In this document: positions 1-9,624 of the stretch, in pieces
Layout: each line of letters begins with the position of its first letter
How positions within the stretch are numbered: the first letter of the stretch is position 1
Source of the DNA: Dethiothermospora halolimnae
GTDB lineage: Bacteria > Bacillota > Clostridia > Tissierellales > VENL01
NCBI RefSeq assembly: GCF_037577855.1
Contig: NZ_JBAKFX010000007.1
Span: forward strand, 1-64,000
Length of the DNA stretch: 64,000 nt
Direction: 5' to 3'
Position numbers and translations under genes: made by a program
Notes under the pieces: model-generated
What the model saw: the letters and a program-made list of their open reading frames with translations, nothing else
Databases searched by the model: none
What the model was told of the DNA's origin: nothing

Positions 1-330
1 CGTTATATTTTAAATATCATTTGATTACTGTTTGTCAAGGGCGGCTACGGTGGACTTAGTATAATTCCACTGGTTTATCCCAGTATTATCCATAACATTA
101 GTTTTTCATAGAACTTTTTACATTACCAGTTATTTTTTCCTTAACTACTAAATTTATAACATATTTATATTATAACATATTCCATTTTTAGCAAAGACTA
201 ATCTTTAGCTGTTTTCTTAAATATTTCCTTTGAAATTTTCCTTTAGATATCTTTGACTATAGAAGAAAACCCTCTATGTTATCTTTTTAGTATTGACATA
301 TTTAATGCTATACTTACCCCATTATTCATT
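1..330. other. Intergenic sequence, no gene seen
   Basis: I see no open reading frame with a ribosome site, no RNA gene and no clear repeat in this AT-rich stretch. It lies downstream of the hybrid-cluster protein gene on the minus strand and may include the 3' flank of a gene outside the window. Confidence 0.4.
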
Positions 331-364
331 AAAAAAATAGAGACCCAATAAACTGAGTCTCTAC
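331..364 (-). terminator. Terminator of the hybrid-cluster protein gene
   Basis: TAGAGAC and GTCTCTA form a 7-bp stem. On the minus strand the stem is followed by a run of T (A-run at 331-337 on the plus strand), as in a Rho-independent terminator about 85 nt past the hcp stop. Confidence 0.7.
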
Positions 365-414
365 ACATAATATTTTTACCGAATACCTGTACTTTGCACG
401 CTGCTCTCTGAACC

Positions 415-443
415 AACAAAGAAGTGCCAAAGGCACCTTTGTT
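415..443. repeat. Dispersed hairpin repeat, AACAAAG...CTTTGTT family
   Basis: This is an imperfect inverted repeat (AACAAAG, GTGCC, GGCAC, CTTTGTT) preceded by a TGCACGCTGCTCTCTGAAC-like lead-in. Related copies lie at 2508-2537, 26924-26955, 61121-61151 and, degenerate, at 34115-34145. Arm bases vary between copies (GTGCC/GGCAC, GCGCC/GGGGC, GCACC/GGTAC), partly in a pairing-preserving way. No T-run follows, so it is not an obvious terminator. Confidence 0.7.
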
Positions 444-447
444 ATGC

Positions 448-1818
448 CTATCCTAACATTTTAGGTAAGTCAGATTTAGCATCTCCACTAATAAATTGAA
501 GGTTAAATGTATCTTGTAGAACTTTAAGCACTCCTGGAGTAACAAATTTTGGTGCACTTGGACCAATATATATATTATTAACTCCAAGACTAAATAGCCC
601 CAGTAGTATAGCTACAGCTTTTTGTTCAAACCATGATAATACAATAGTAAGTGGAAGTTCATTGATATCACATTCAAAAGCATCGGCTAAAGCTATGGCG
701 ATTTTAGCAGCAGAACCGGAATTATTACATTGACCTAAATCAATATATCTTGGAATATCTGTTCCAGGAACTGTACCGAAATCAATATCATTAAATCTAA
801 ATTTACCACATGAAGTTGTGAGGATGACACATTCTTTAGGTAAAGTATTAGCTAGTTCTCTATAATAATCTCTTCCCTTTGTTGGGGCATCACAACCTGC
901 TATAACAAAGAATCTTTTTATCTTTCCTGCCTTAATAGCATCTATAATTTCCGGTGCTATATCTAAAACTGTATTATGATGGAATCCAGTAGTAAGGGTT
1001 TTTTCAGATTTAATATTTGCTTTTGGTAGAGATAAAGCTTTTTTAATTAATGGACTAAAGTCGTTATTTTTAATTTTACCTACACCCTCAAGTCCTGCTG
1101 TTCCATAGCTCCAGAAGCGGTCTGAATAGCTCCCTTTAATGGGCATTAAACAGTTTGTTGTACCTAATATGGCACCTGGGAAATCTTCAAATAACTTTCT
1201 TTGGTCATACCAAGCCTTTCCCACATTACCCTTTAGGTGCTTATATTTTTTCAGTTCAGGATAACCATGGGCAGGTAGCATTTCTGAATGGGTATATATA
1301 TTTATACCCTTACCCTTTGTCTGCTTAAGTAATTCCTCCAATGCATATAAATTATGACCTGTAACTAATATACTATGACCCTCTACCTTGTCTTGAGATA
1401 TGGTTACTGGAGTTGGTACTCCTAGATGTTGGGTATGGGCTTTATCAAGTAGGTCCATAACTTTAACTGTGGCTTGACCAACTTTCATAGCCATGTTTAC
1501 ATGCTCTTCTAAATTAAAATTAGAATTAGTCAGTGTAGTATATAGAGCTTCTTGGGTAATAGCATCCACTTCAGGGTCTGTTAAACCTAATTCTTTAGCA
1601 TGGGTTGAATATGCAGCAACTCCCTTTAATCCAAATATTATAATATCTTGTAAGCTGGCGATATCAGGGTTTTTACCACAAACACCAAACTTTGTACATC
1701 CTGTTACAGGGGTTTGCTCACATTGATAACAAAACATTGGATTTGGCTCTACTACTTTCTTTTCACTAGTTATATTTGATGATGTATTTTTGCTTTTATT
1801 TTTGAATAATCCGAACAT
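448..1818 (-). CDS. hcp: Hybrid-cluster protein (hydroxylamine reductase type), short class
   Basis: Iron-sulfur protein of the Hcp/Ni-CODH superfamily, linked in anaerobes to nitric oxide or hydroxylamine detoxification. The N-terminal cluster motif is C-x2-C-x7-C-x5-C at C30, C33, C41 and C47. The expected hybrid-cluster ligands are all visible in order: His in TGHNLYALEE, Glu in HSEMLPAHGYP, and Cys in TTNCLMP, AGCDAP, TSCGKF and LGQCNNSG, then the Glu/Lys of SWFEQKAV. At 456 residues it is about 100 shorter than the roughly 550-residue enzymes; the missing part lies between the N-terminal helices and the His ligand, as in the short class III proteins, so this is not a truncation. About 27 residues precede the first Cys. 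An AAGGGGAAC ribosome site precedes the ATG. Confidence 0.95.
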   Translation of the reverse strand: MFGLFKNKSKNTSSNITSEKKVVEPNPMFCYQCEQTPVTGCTKFGVCGKNPDIASLQDIIIFGLKGVAAYSTHAKELGLTDPEVDAITQEALYTTLTNSNFNLEEHVNMAMKVGQATVKVMDLLDKAHTQHLGVPTPVTISQDKVEGHSILVTGHNLYALEELLKQTKGKGINIYTHSEMLPAHGYPELKKYKHLKGNVGKAWYDQRKLFEDFPGAILGTTNCLMPIKGSYSDRFWSYGTAGLEGVGKIKNNDFSPLIKKALSLPKANIKSEKTLTTGFHHNTVLDIAPEIIDAIKAGKIKRFFVIAGCDAPTKGRDYYRELANTLPKECVILTTSCGKFRFNDIDFGTVPGTDIPRYIDLGQCNNSGSAAKIAIALADAFECDINELPLTIVLSWFEQKAVAILLGLFSLGVNNIYIGPSAPKFVTPGVLKVLQDTFNLQFISGDAKSDLPKMLG

Positions 1819-1859
1819 AATAACTGTTCCCCTTTCTTTACTTTAAATTTTCTATATTA

Positions 1860-1902
1860 AGTATACAATTTAAAAAATAAAATACATGTGATGCTATACA
1901 CA
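1860..1902 (-). promoter_or_regulatory. Candidate hcp promoter with Crp/Fnr-type palindrome
   Basis: Read on the minus strand, TGTGTATAGCATCACA (1902-1887) matches TGTGA-N6-TCACA at nine of ten positions. A TATACT -10 hexamer lies at 1865-1860. With a start seven bases past it (about 1853) the palindrome centre falls at -41.5, the class II activator position. HcpR, a Crp/Fnr-family regulator, is a plausible but unproven ligand. Confidence 0.45.
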
Positions 1903-2027
1903 TAAAAGTTTGATTTTTGTCACACTTTAGAAATAGATGATGAATGGAGCATATGTTTAGTACCTGTTATGTAGGGTAAAGAAATAATATAAGGAGTTAA
2001 CAATATTTTTCGGAGGTGGTTTTACTT

Positions 2028-2441
2028 ATGAAAAGATTAGCTCCTAGAAAAGAATATCAATTAGACAGTGTATTTAATGACTTTGTTAATCACACTTTCC
2101 ATTCTGTTTTAAATAATAAACAGATGATGGTGGATATTAAAGACGAGGGTGATAAATACCTATTAGAGGCAGAGCTTCCAGGAGTTAAGAAAGATGATGT
2201 GGAAGTTGAGTTATATGATGATAGGCTTACAATATCTGCTGAAAATAGTAAGTCTATTGAGGAAAAAGATGATAATTATATAAGAAGAGAGAGAGGATTT
2301 AGCTCAATGACAAGGTCCTTTCATATCCCGGATATAAGAGAGGAAGAAGTAACAGCAGAGTTTAAAGATGGAGTTCTTTCTATAGACTTACCTAAAAAAG
2401 ATACAACCTCTAAAAGCATAAATAAAATAGATGTTAAATAA
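2028..2441 (+). CDS. Small heat-shock protein, Hsp20/alpha-crystallin family
   Basis: Holdase-type chaperone. An N-terminal arm of about 35 residues is followed by an alpha-crystallin domain (about 37-130) with the typical features VDIKDEGDKYLLEAELPGV, KKDDVEVE, RRERGFSSMTRSF and FKDGVLSIDLPK. The ATG at 2028 is preferred to the in-frame GTG at 2016 because CGGAGGTGG (2011-2019) is placed for 2028 and overlaps 2016. It gives a 137-residue protein. It is a single gene followed by its own terminator. Confidence 0.93.
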   Translation: MKRLAPRKEYQLDSVFNDFVNHTFHSVLNNKQMMVDIKDEGDKYLLEAELPGVKKDDVEVELYDDRLTISAENSKSIEEKDDNYIRRERGFSSMTRSFHIPDIREEEVTAEFKDGVLSIDLPKKDTTSKSINKIDVK

Positions 2442-2448
2442 CGAAGTG

Positions 2449-2482
2449 AAAAGAGGAATCTCATAGAGAGGTTCCTCTTTTT
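2449..2482 (+). terminator. Terminator after hsp20
   Basis: AAGAGGAA-TCTC and AGAG-TTCCTCTT form a strong stem followed by T residues, just downstream of the hsp20 stop. Confidence 0.75.
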
Positions 2483-2499
2483 ATGGACTCACCATTTCT

Positions 2500-2725
2500 C
2501 TGCTCTGAACAAAGAAGCGCCAAAGGGGCCTTTGTTCTTGACAGTCATTATATGCTCTAGTATACTATCTTTAGACACTTTATTTAGTAACTAAACAAAG
2601 TATCTCTTACCATAAAAATTAATTAGAAAAAGCCAAAAATACAAACCTAATCAAAAACACTAAAAACCCATAGACTATTAACTATTAACTGTTAACTATT
2701 AACTAAAAAAAGGGGTGATTTAATC
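2500..2725. repeat. Repeat-rich leader in front of galK
   Basis: It contains an AACAAAG...CTTTGTT hairpin copy (2508-2537), an AT-rich stretch, and a run of ATTAACTATTAACTGTTAAC-like words (2673-2704). The run leads directly into AAAAAAAGGGGTGATT, which is the galK ribosome site. The same arrangement, a repeat end joined to GGGGTGAT, precedes several cobalamin genes. I could not pick a convincing promoter. Confidence 0.5.
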
Positions 2726-3892
2726 GTGAACTTAATAGAAACCTTAAGAAAGGATTTTGAAGTTATATTTAGTAAATGTGATACTAGAATTTTCTTTGCA
2801 CCGGGACGGGTAAATCTAATAGGGGAACATACTGATTATAATGGAGGACATGTATTTCCTGCAGCTTTAGACTTTGGGACATATGGAGTATTTAAAGAGA
2901 GGGAAGATAATAAGGTAAGACTATATTCTAAAAATTTTAGTAACTTAGGAATAATGGAATTTACATTAGAAGACTTAACATATAATAAGCATCATGATTG
3001 GGGGAACTATCCAAAGGGAGTTATTAAGATTTTTAAAGACAAAGGATATAATATAAATAAAGGGATGGACATATTATTTTATGGAAATATCCCCAATGGG
3101 GCAGGGCTATCATCTTCGGCATCAATAGAGCTTGTTGCAGCAGTTGCTTTAAATAAATTATTTAATCTAAATATAGATATGATTTCAATGGTAAAGATGT
3201 GTCAGATGGCTGAGAATGATTTTATAGGGGTTAAATGCGGTATAATGGATCAATTTGCAATAGGAATGGGTAAAAAGAATAGGGCAATATTATTAGACTG
3301 TAATAGCTTAAAATATAAGTATTGTAATTTAGATTTAAAAGATATATCAATAATAATATCTAATACAAATAAAAGAAGGGGACTTAATGAGTCCAAATAC
3401 AATAATAGAAGAGATGAATGTGAAAGGGCATTATTAGAACTTAAAAATAACTTAAATATAAACTCTTTAGGGGAATTAACAGAAGAAGAATTTGAAGAAA
3501 ATAAACACTTAATAACTAATAGTATTGATAGAAAAAGGGCGAAGCATGCGGTATATGAAAATAGAAGAACTTTAAAGGCATCTAAAGTTCTTGAAGAGGG
3601 GAATATAAAAGAATTTGGAAAGCTTATGAAGGAGTCCCATATATCCCTTAGAAATGATTATGAAGTTACAGGAAAGGAACTAGATACATTAGTTGAATTG
3701 GAATTAAACCAAGATGGAGTAATAGGCTCTAGAATGACGGGAGCAGGGTTTGGAGGATGTACTATCAGCTTAGTAAAAAATGATGGTATAGATAAATTCA
3801 TAGAAAATGTAGGTATGAAATACTTTGAAAAAATAGGCTATCATGCAAATTTTTACATAGGTAAAATAGGGGATGGAGCTAGAGAATTATAA
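2726..3892 (+). CDS. galK: Galactokinase
   Basis: Phosphorylates galactose with ATP to galactose 1-phosphate, the first Leloir step. GHMP-kinase features are clear: the galactokinase signature GRVNLIGEHTDYNGG near residue 30, the phosphate loop PNGAGLSSSASIE near 125, and the C-terminal motif MTGAGFGGCTISLV near 345. The length (388) is normal. It starts at GTG with AAGGGGTGA upstream. First gene of galK-galE-galT-galM, with 14 nt to galE, so co-transcription is likely. Confidence 0.97.
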   Translation: MNLIETLRKDFEVIFSKCDTRIFFAPGRVNLIGEHTDYNGGHVFPAALDFGTYGVFKEREDNKVRLYSKNFSNLGIMEFTLEDLTYNKHHDWGNYPKGVIKIFKDKGYNINKGMDILFYGNIPNGAGLSSSASIELVAAVALNKLFNLNIDMISMVKMCQMAENDFIGVKCGIMDQFAIGMGKKNRAILLDCNSLKYKYCNLDLKDISIIISNTNKRRGLNESKYNNRRDECERALLELKNNLNINSLGELTEEEFEENKHLITNSIDRKRAKHAVYENRRTLKASKVLEEGNIKEFGKLMKESHISLRNDYEVTGKELDTLVELELNQDGVIGSRMTGAGFGGCTISLVKNDGIDKFIENVGMKYFEKIGYHANFYIGKIGDGAREL

Positions 3893-3906
3893 AAGGGAGA
3901 GATTAT

Positions 3907-4893
3907 ATGATATTAGTATGTGGTGGAGCAGGATATATTGGCAGTCATACAGTTTTTGAACTTATAGAAGATGGTAAAGAGGTTATAGTTGTTGATAATT
4001 TGGAGACAGGGCATAAAAAAGCTATTAGTAACAAAGCTAAATTTTATAATGGTGATATTAGAGATAGGAAATTTCTTGAGAAGGTATTTAAAGAAAATAA
4101 AATAGATTCAGTTATACATTTTGCAGCCAACTCCTTAGTTGGAGAGAGTATGGAAAATCCTTTAAAATACTATGATAATAATGTATATGGTACTCAAATA
4201 TTGCTTGAAACTATGAACAGACATAATGTAAAAAAAATAGTATTTTCGTCAACTGCTGCAGTGTATGGGGAGCCAAAGAGTATACCTATTATGGAGACTG
4301 ATAAGACATTTCCAACAAACCCCTATGGAGAGACAAAGCTTACTATGGAGAAAATGTTTAAATGGGCTGATAGTGCCTATGGGATAAAATATATTTCTTT
4401 AAGGTATTTTAATGTAGCTGGAGCCCATATAACAGAAAAGATTGGGGAGGATCATAATCCAGAAACCCACTTAATACCTATTATACTTCAGGTTGCTTTA
4501 GATAAAAGGGAAAAGATATTTATATTTGGGGATGATTATAATACCTCTGATGGCACATGTATTAGGGATTATATCCATGTTACAGATTTAGCCCATGCCC
4601 ATATGTTAGCATTAGAGTATCTTAATAAAGCAAATAAAAGCAATATATTCAATTTAGGAAATGGAGAAGGTTTTAGTGTTAAGGAAATCATAGAAGCAGC
4701 TAGAAAGGTTACAGGACATCCTATTAAATCTGAAATAGGTGAAAGGCGGGTTGGAGATCCAGAAAAGCTTGTGGCATCATCTGAGAAGGCTAAGAGGGAA
4801 TTAAAGTGGAAACCTAAGTATATAGATATAGAGTCTATTATAGAAAGTGCATGGAATTGGCATAAAAATAGTCCAGATGGATTTAAAGGCTAG
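3907..4893 (+). CDS. galE: UDP-glucose 4-epimerase
   Basis: Interconverts UDP-galactose and UDP-glucose with bound NAD. It is an extended short-chain dehydrogenase: nucleotide motif GGAGYIGSHT at the N terminus, catalytic Ser region SSTAAVYG, and the YxxxK pair in NPYGETKL. The RYFNVAGAH and GTCIRDYIHVTDLA segments are typical of GalE. 328 residues. Only 11 nt separate it from the downstream galT. Confidence 0.97.
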   Translation: MILVCGGAGYIGSHTVFELIEDGKEVIVVDNLETGHKKAISNKAKFYNGDIRDRKFLEKVFKENKIDSVIHFAANSLVGESMENPLKYYDNNVYGTQILLETMNRHNVKKIVFSSTAAVYGEPKSIPIMETDKTFPTNPYGETKLTMEKMFKWADSAYGIKYISLRYFNVAGAHITEKIGEDHNPETHLIPIILQVALDKREKIFIFGDDYNTSDGTCIRDYIHVTDLAHAHMLALEYLNKANKSNIFNLGNGEGFSVKEIIEAARKVTGHPIKSEIGERRVGDPEKLVASSEKAKRELKWKPKYIDIESIIESAWNWHKNSPDGFKG

Positions 4894-4904
4894 GAGGAGT
4901 AGAG

Positions 4905-6416
4905 TTGGATATTGATATTTATTATGAAATAGATAGTTTAATTAAATATAGTATTGATAAAGGACTAATAAAAGAAATGGATACTGTTTATTGTAGAAAT
5001 AAAGTTTTAGAGATATTAAAATTAGATGATTATAAGTCAGTAGAGATAAAAGAAGATTTCAATAGATCTTTAAGTGATATATTAAATAGCATTTTAGATT
5101 GGACATACGAGAGGGGACTACTAAAAAATAATACACCTGTATATAGGGATCTTTTAGACACTAAGATAATGGATTGTTTTATATCTAAACCTTCGGAAAT
5201 TATAAATGAATTTTATAATAAATACGAAAAAGCTCCAGAGGATGCAACAAAATATTTTTATGAACTTAGCAGAACATCTAATTATATTAGAACCAATCGT
5301 ATCGAAAAAAATATTATATGGAAAACAAAGGCTGAGTATGGCGATTTAGATATAACTATAAACTTGTCCAAGCCAGAAAAGGATCCGAAAGCAATAGAAG
5401 AGGCAAGAAACATAAAGTCTTCATCATATCCTAAATGCCCATTATGTAAAGAAAATGAAGGGTATAGTGGAAGAATAGACCATCCAGCTAGACAAAATCA
5501 TAGAATAATACCTATCACCCTAAATAATGAAAAGTGGTTCTTACAATACTCTCCATATACCTATTATAACGAACATAGTATAATTTTTAATAATGACCAT
5601 AAACCCATGAAAATATGTAAAGGTACCGTTGATAGTCTATTGGAATTTGTAGAAAAGTTCCCCCATTATTTTATTGGGTCAAATGCAGATTTACCTATAG
5701 TAGGGGGGTCTATATTATCCCATAACCATTTCCAAGGAGGGAATTATGACTTTGCTATGGCTAAGGCCCCAATAGAAAGGGAAATCACCTTTAATAAATA
5801 TCCCAATGTAAAAGGGGGGATAGTAAAATGGCCTATGTCTGTTATAAGGTTAACTGGGAAAAATAGAAAAGATTTATCTAAACTTGGGGAAATAATATTA
5901 AATAATTGGAAGAATTATAATGATAAAAACTTAGATATAATATCTCATACCGATGATATTTCCCACAATACTATAACTCCAATAGTTAGAAAAGTGGAAG
6001 GAAACTTTCAGTTGGATTTAGTTCTTAGAAATAATAGAACAGATGAAGAGTACCCAATGGGAATATTTCACCCCCATGAAGATGTTCACCATATAAAAAA
6101 AGAAAATATTGGACTCATAGAGGTGATGGGGTTAGCAGTACTTCCTCCAAGGTTAAAGGATGAATTAAAAGAAATAGCTAAGTATTTACTAGAAGATAAG
6201 GTAGAGCTGACAAATGAAATAAATAGACATTTAGATTGGGTTAATAAAATTAAGCTTAAATATAAAGAAATTAATAAAGATAATATAGAGAGTATATTGA
6301 AAAAAGAAATAGGGGCAAGATTTCTTACTATATTAAAGCATGCTGGAGTATTTAAAAGGGATGAAAAGGGGAAAAAAGGATTTGATAGGTTTATAAACAG
6401 TATAATAATTAAATAA
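4905..6416 (+). CDS. galT: UDP-glucose--hexose-1-phosphate uridylyltransferase, class II
   Basis: Transfers UMP between UDP-glucose and galactose 1-phosphate. The length (503) and sequence fit the Firmicute class II (GalT2) enzymes rather than the shorter E. coli-type HIT proteins. The likely active-site region is GGSILSHNHFQGG, with a second conserved segment MGIFHPHEDVHHIKKENIGLIEVMG (split: MGIFHPHEDVHH, then IGLIEVMG). The TTG start is supported by AGGAGGAGTAGAG immediately upstream. Third gene of the gal operon. Confidence 0.94.
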   Translation: MDIDIYYEIDSLIKYSIDKGLIKEMDTVYCRNKVLEILKLDDYKSVEIKEDFNRSLSDILNSILDWTYERGLLKNNTPVYRDLLDTKIMDCFISKPSEIINEFYNKYEKAPEDATKYFYELSRTSNYIRTNRIEKNIIWKTKAEYGDLDITINLSKPEKDPKAIEEARNIKSSSYPKCPLCKENEGYSGRIDHPARQNHRIIPITLNNEKWFLQYSPYTYYNEHSIIFNNDHKPMKICKGTVDSLLEFVEKFPHYFIGSNADLPIVGGSILSHNHFQGGNYDFAMAKAPIEREITFNKYPNVKGGIVKWPMSVIRLTGKNRKDLSKLGEIILNNWKNYNDKNLDIISHTDDISHNTITPIVRKVEGNFQLDLVLRNNRTDEEYPMGIFHPHEDVHHIKKENIGLIEVMGLAVLPPRLKDELKEIAKYLLEDKVELTNEINRHLDWVNKIKLKYKEINKDNIESILKKEIGARFLTILKHAGVFKRDEKGKKGFDRFINSIIIK

Positions 6417-6433
6417 GGGGTTTGGAGTTAGTC

Positions 6434-7483
6434 ATGAACATATATGTAAAAGAGCTAGTTTCATTTGGACACGGGAAAGATATAAAAGAATATACATTAA
6501 AAAATGATAATGGTATGGAAGTAGGTATATTAAATTATGGAGGAATTATAACAAAAATACTAGTACCAGATAGAGAAGGAAAATTTGAAAATGTGGTCTT
6601 AAACTTTGACGACATAAAAGATTATAAAGAAAATAGACCCTATTTTGGAGCTATAATAGGACGGGTAGCAGGGCGAATATCAGATGCTAAGTTTAATATA
6701 GGCAATAAAGAATACAGTTTATATAAAAACGATGGAAACAATAATATACATGGTGGTAATAATGGTTTCAATAAAAAGATATGGAGTGTAAAAAAAACAA
6801 TAGCTGATGAGTATATATCTTTAAATTTAAATTATTTAAGTTTAGATGGTGAAGAAGGTTTTCCAGGAAATCTAAATGTAAACGTAGATTATACTTTAAA
6901 TAATAGTGACGAATTAGAGATAAAATACGGTGCCACTACAGATAAAAAAACAATAGTTAATTTAACCAATCATTCTTACTTTAATCTATCCGGGGACCTA
7001 AAGGAGGATATATTTGAACATAAATTAATGATAGCAGGAAATAAGATGGCAAATTTAAATGAAGAAACCATACCCACTGGAGACATTAAAGATGTGAAAT
7101 GTACACCTTTTGATTTTACAAAAATTAGAGAAATAAAGGAGAATATTTATAAAGATAATAATCAATTATCAAATTGCGGTGGTTATGATCATCCCTTTAT
7201 ATTAAATGAGAACAAAAATATATCGGCTAAGTTGGAACATAAAAAAAGTGGTCGAGTTATGGAACTGATAACTAATCAACCGGTGCTAATATTTTATTCG
7301 GCTAATAAATTAGAAGAAGGGTTGATATTAAACCAAGGGATAAAGTCTAAAAAATATCTTGGAATGTGTTTTGAGGCTCAGGATTACCCCAATGGCATAA
7401 ATGAAAATAATTTCCCTTTTAATACTTTAGAACCAGGGGAAGAATATTTAAACATAACTAAATACAGATTTAGAATTAATTAA
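6434..7483 (+). CDS. galM: Aldose 1-epimerase (galactose mutarotase)
   Basis: Interconverts the alpha and beta anomers of galactose to feed galactokinase. Typical GalM segments are NIHGGNNGFNKKIW, the catalytic-His region NLTNHSYFNLSG, and the Glu-containing MCFEAQDYPNGIN near the C terminus. I prefer the ATG at 6434, 8 nt after TTTGGAG, to an in-frame TTG at 6422 that lies inside that ribosome site. This gives 349 residues. Last gene of the gal operon. Confidence 0.93.
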   Translation: MNIYVKELVSFGHGKDIKEYTLKNDNGMEVGILNYGGIITKILVPDREGKFENVVLNFDDIKDYKENRPYFGAIIGRVAGRISDAKFNIGNKEYSLYKNDGNNNIHGGNNGFNKKIWSVKKTIADEYISLNLNYLSLDGEEGFPGNLNVNVDYTLNNSDELEIKYGATTDKKTIVNLTNHSYFNLSGDLKEDIFEHKLMIAGNKMANLNEETIPTGDIKDVKCTPFDFTKIREIKENIYKDNNQLSNCGGYDHPFILNENKNISAKLEHKKSGRVMELITNQPVLIFYSANKLEEGLILNQGIKSKKYLGMCFEAQDYPNGINENNFPFNTLEPGEEYLNITKYRFRIN

Positions 7484-7529
7484 GGTCACATAAAACTCCT
7501 TATATTAAAAAAACGTTATAAAAAAAAGA

Positions 7530-7580
7530 AGGAATATTAATGATGATGTAGAAATATTTATATTATGCAATAAAAATATT
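7530..7580 (+). promoter_or_regulatory. Upstream block shared by the two peptidase genes
   Basis: AGGAATATTAAT, AGAAATATTTATATTATGCAA and AAAATATT recur almost base for base at 9685-9735, in front of the second peptidase gene. The shared block shows that the gene duplication included the 5' regulatory region. I cannot assign a consensus sigma-A promoter to it with confidence. Confidence 0.5.
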
Positions 7581-7608
7581 AATAAAAAATATTAAGGAGT
7601 GATGTTAG

Positions 7609-9531
7609 GTGTTTAAAAGGGGTAAGTTATTTAGCCGCTCATTATTAGCAGTGGTAATGGTAGTATTTTTATTAATTAGTCAAACTGCAGTTTTTGCAGC
7701 AGACGGAGAGGTTCCTACAAGGAACCAAGTGGATGATAAGTATAAGATTGATGTAACGGAAATTTATCCAACTAGGGAAGCTTTTGAGGCTGATATTAAG
7801 AAATTGAAAGAAGAATTAATTCCAAAGTTATTAGAGTATAAGGGGAAACTTAATAATGTAGATACTATATATGAATACTTTGAAATGGATTCTAAACTAG
7901 CAGAAAAGCTATTTCAAGCTTACCGATATGCAAAATTACAGCTTGATCTAAATCAAGCTGATACCAATGCACAGGAAATGATGTCAATTGCAGGTTCAGC
8001 TTATGGATTATATGCACAATTGATATCATTTGAAAGACCAGAATTACTTAGCATGCCAACTGAAAAATTAGAAGAGATAATTAATGATCCTAAGTTGGCG
8101 ACATATAAGCATTATTTAGAGAGCATGTTAAAGGAGAAGGATCATATCTTATCAGATAAAGAGGAAAAAATATTATCCTTAGCATCGGATTTAACAGGTG
8201 CACCTAATAATATCTTTGAACAAGTAATGTATGCAGATTTTGAATATCCTACTATAAAGGATAAAGATGGAAAAGAAATACATTTAACAAATGCTAATTA
8301 TTATAAAATATTAGAAGGAGACGATAGAGAGTTAAGAAAGAAAGCTTCTGAAGCCAGAGTTGAAGCTCTTAAGAAGAGGAATAATACATTATCAGCTACT
8401 TATATATCAGAAATAAAGAAAAATATATTCTTAGCAAAATCTAGGGGATATGATTCGGCACTAGAAGCATCCCTTTCAGGTAACCATATACCTGAATCTA
8501 TATATGATAATTTAGTAAGTTCAGTTAACAATAATTTAGAGTATTTACACAAATATAATGAAGTGAAAAGAAAAGCCTTAGGGATAGAAGATTTAAAGTC
8601 GTATGATTGGTCATTACCTATAGTTGGTGATTACAAAATGGATATGACATATGAGGAAGCCGTGGAACTAGCAAACAAAGGACTTAAACCTTTAGGAGAA
8701 AAATATTTAAATGATTTTAATAATGCTATAGAGTCAAGATGGGTAGATGTATATCCAGGTAAAGGTAAATATACTGGAGCTTACTCTGCTAGTACCTATG
8801 GACTACACCCATATATACTAATGAATTTCACCAATGATCTAGATTCAGCTTTAACATTAGTTCATGAAATGGGTCATGCTTTAAATGGAAAATATTCTAT
8901 GGAACAACAGGCAATGTATAACTCTAATAATCCAATATTTACAGCGGAAGTTGCATCAACAGCTAACGAACTATTGGTTATGGACTATCTAATTAAAAAT
9001 GCTAAAAGTGATGAGGAAAAATTATTCTTATTAAATCAGCAAATTAATAATATAAAGGGAACCATATATACTCAAGTTATGTTTGCAGAATTTGAGCAAA
9101 GAGCCCATGAAATGGTGGAGCAAGGACAACCTTTATCAGCTGATGTTCTTAATAAGTTATGGTTAGAAATAATTAAAAAGTATAATGGAGAGGCATATCC
9201 TCTAACTGAAAATGCCCAGTATGGTTGGTCTAGAATACCACATTTCTATATGAATTTCTATGTATATAACTATGCCACTTCAATGTCAGCATCATATCAA
9301 GTGGTTAATAATATAACAGAGGGTGAAGAAGGCGCTGTTGAGAATTATCTTAAGTTCTTAGGAGCAGGAGGTTCTGATTATCCAGTAGAAATGCTTAAAA
9401 TAGCAGGAGTAGATATGAATTCATCAGAACCTGTGGATAATATCCTTGAGTATTTTGGTGGGTTAGTAGATGAAATGGAAAAATTAATAGATAAAAGAGC
9501 GCAAGAAACAGAAACTAAAGAGGCAGCATAG
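7609..9531 (+). CDS. Secreted oligoendopeptidase F-like metallopeptidase (M3), copy 1
   Basis: Zinc peptidase of family M3 (PepF branch), expected to cut short peptides. The zinc motif HEMGH is at residues 419-423, and the third-ligand region FTAEVASTANE follows about 25 residues later. Other PepF features are YAD FEYPTIKD and RIPHFYMNFYVYNYATS. Unlike classical cytoplasmic PepF, it begins with a signal peptide (KRGKLFSRSLLAVVMVVFLL, then ISQTAVFA and a likely cut after AVFA), so it should be exported. GTG start with AAGGAGTGATG upstream. 640 residues; followed by its own terminator and a close paralogue. Confidence 0.93.
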   Translation: MFKRGKLFSRSLLAVVMVVFLLISQTAVFAADGEVPTRNQVDDKYKIDVTEIYPTREAFEADIKKLKEELIPKLLEYKGKLNNVDTIYEYFEMDSKLAEKLFQAYRYAKLQLDLNQADTNAQEMMSIAGSAYGLYAQLISFERPELLSMPTEKLEEIINDPKLATYKHYLESMLKEKDHILSDKEEKILSLASDLTGAPNNIFEQVMYADFEYPTIKDKDGKEIHLTNANYYKILEGDDRELRKKASEARVEALKKRNNTLSATYISEIKKNIFLAKSRGYDSALEASLSGNHIPESIYDNLVSSVNNNLEYLHKYNEVKRKALGIEDLKSYDWSLPIVGDYKMDMTYEEAVELANKGLKPLGEKYLNDFNNAIESRWVDVYPGKGKYTGAYSASTYGLHPYILMNFTNDLDSALTLVHEMGHALNGKYSMEQQAMYNSNNPIFTAEVASTANELLVMDYLIKNAKSDEEKLFLLNQQINNIKGTIYTQVMFAEFEQRAHEMVEQGQPLSADVLNKLWLEIIKKYNGEAYPLTENAQYGWSRIPHFYMNFYVYNYATSMSASYQVVNNITEGEEGAVENYLKFLGAGGSDYPVEMLKIAGVDMNSSEPVDNILEYFGGLVDEMEKLIDKRAQETETKEAA

Positions 9532-9553
9532 AAAATATAAAAGAAAATATTCA

Positions 9554-9624
9554 ATAAAAATACTCCCCTTTTAAGTGGATAGATTTTAAAATCTTCTACT
9601 ATTATAAAGGGGAGTATTTTTATT
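9554..9624 (+). terminator. Terminator between the two peptidase genes
   Basis: AAAAATACTCCCCTTT and AAAGGGGAGTATTTTT pair perfectly around a loop of about 35 nt and end in T-rich sequence. It could work in either direction. Confidence 0.75.

Noticed and set aside
448..1818. hcp as a truncated pseudogene because it is about 100 residues short
   Set aside because: All cluster ligands are present and the gap matches the naturally short class III proteins; the frame is intact with a good start and terminator.
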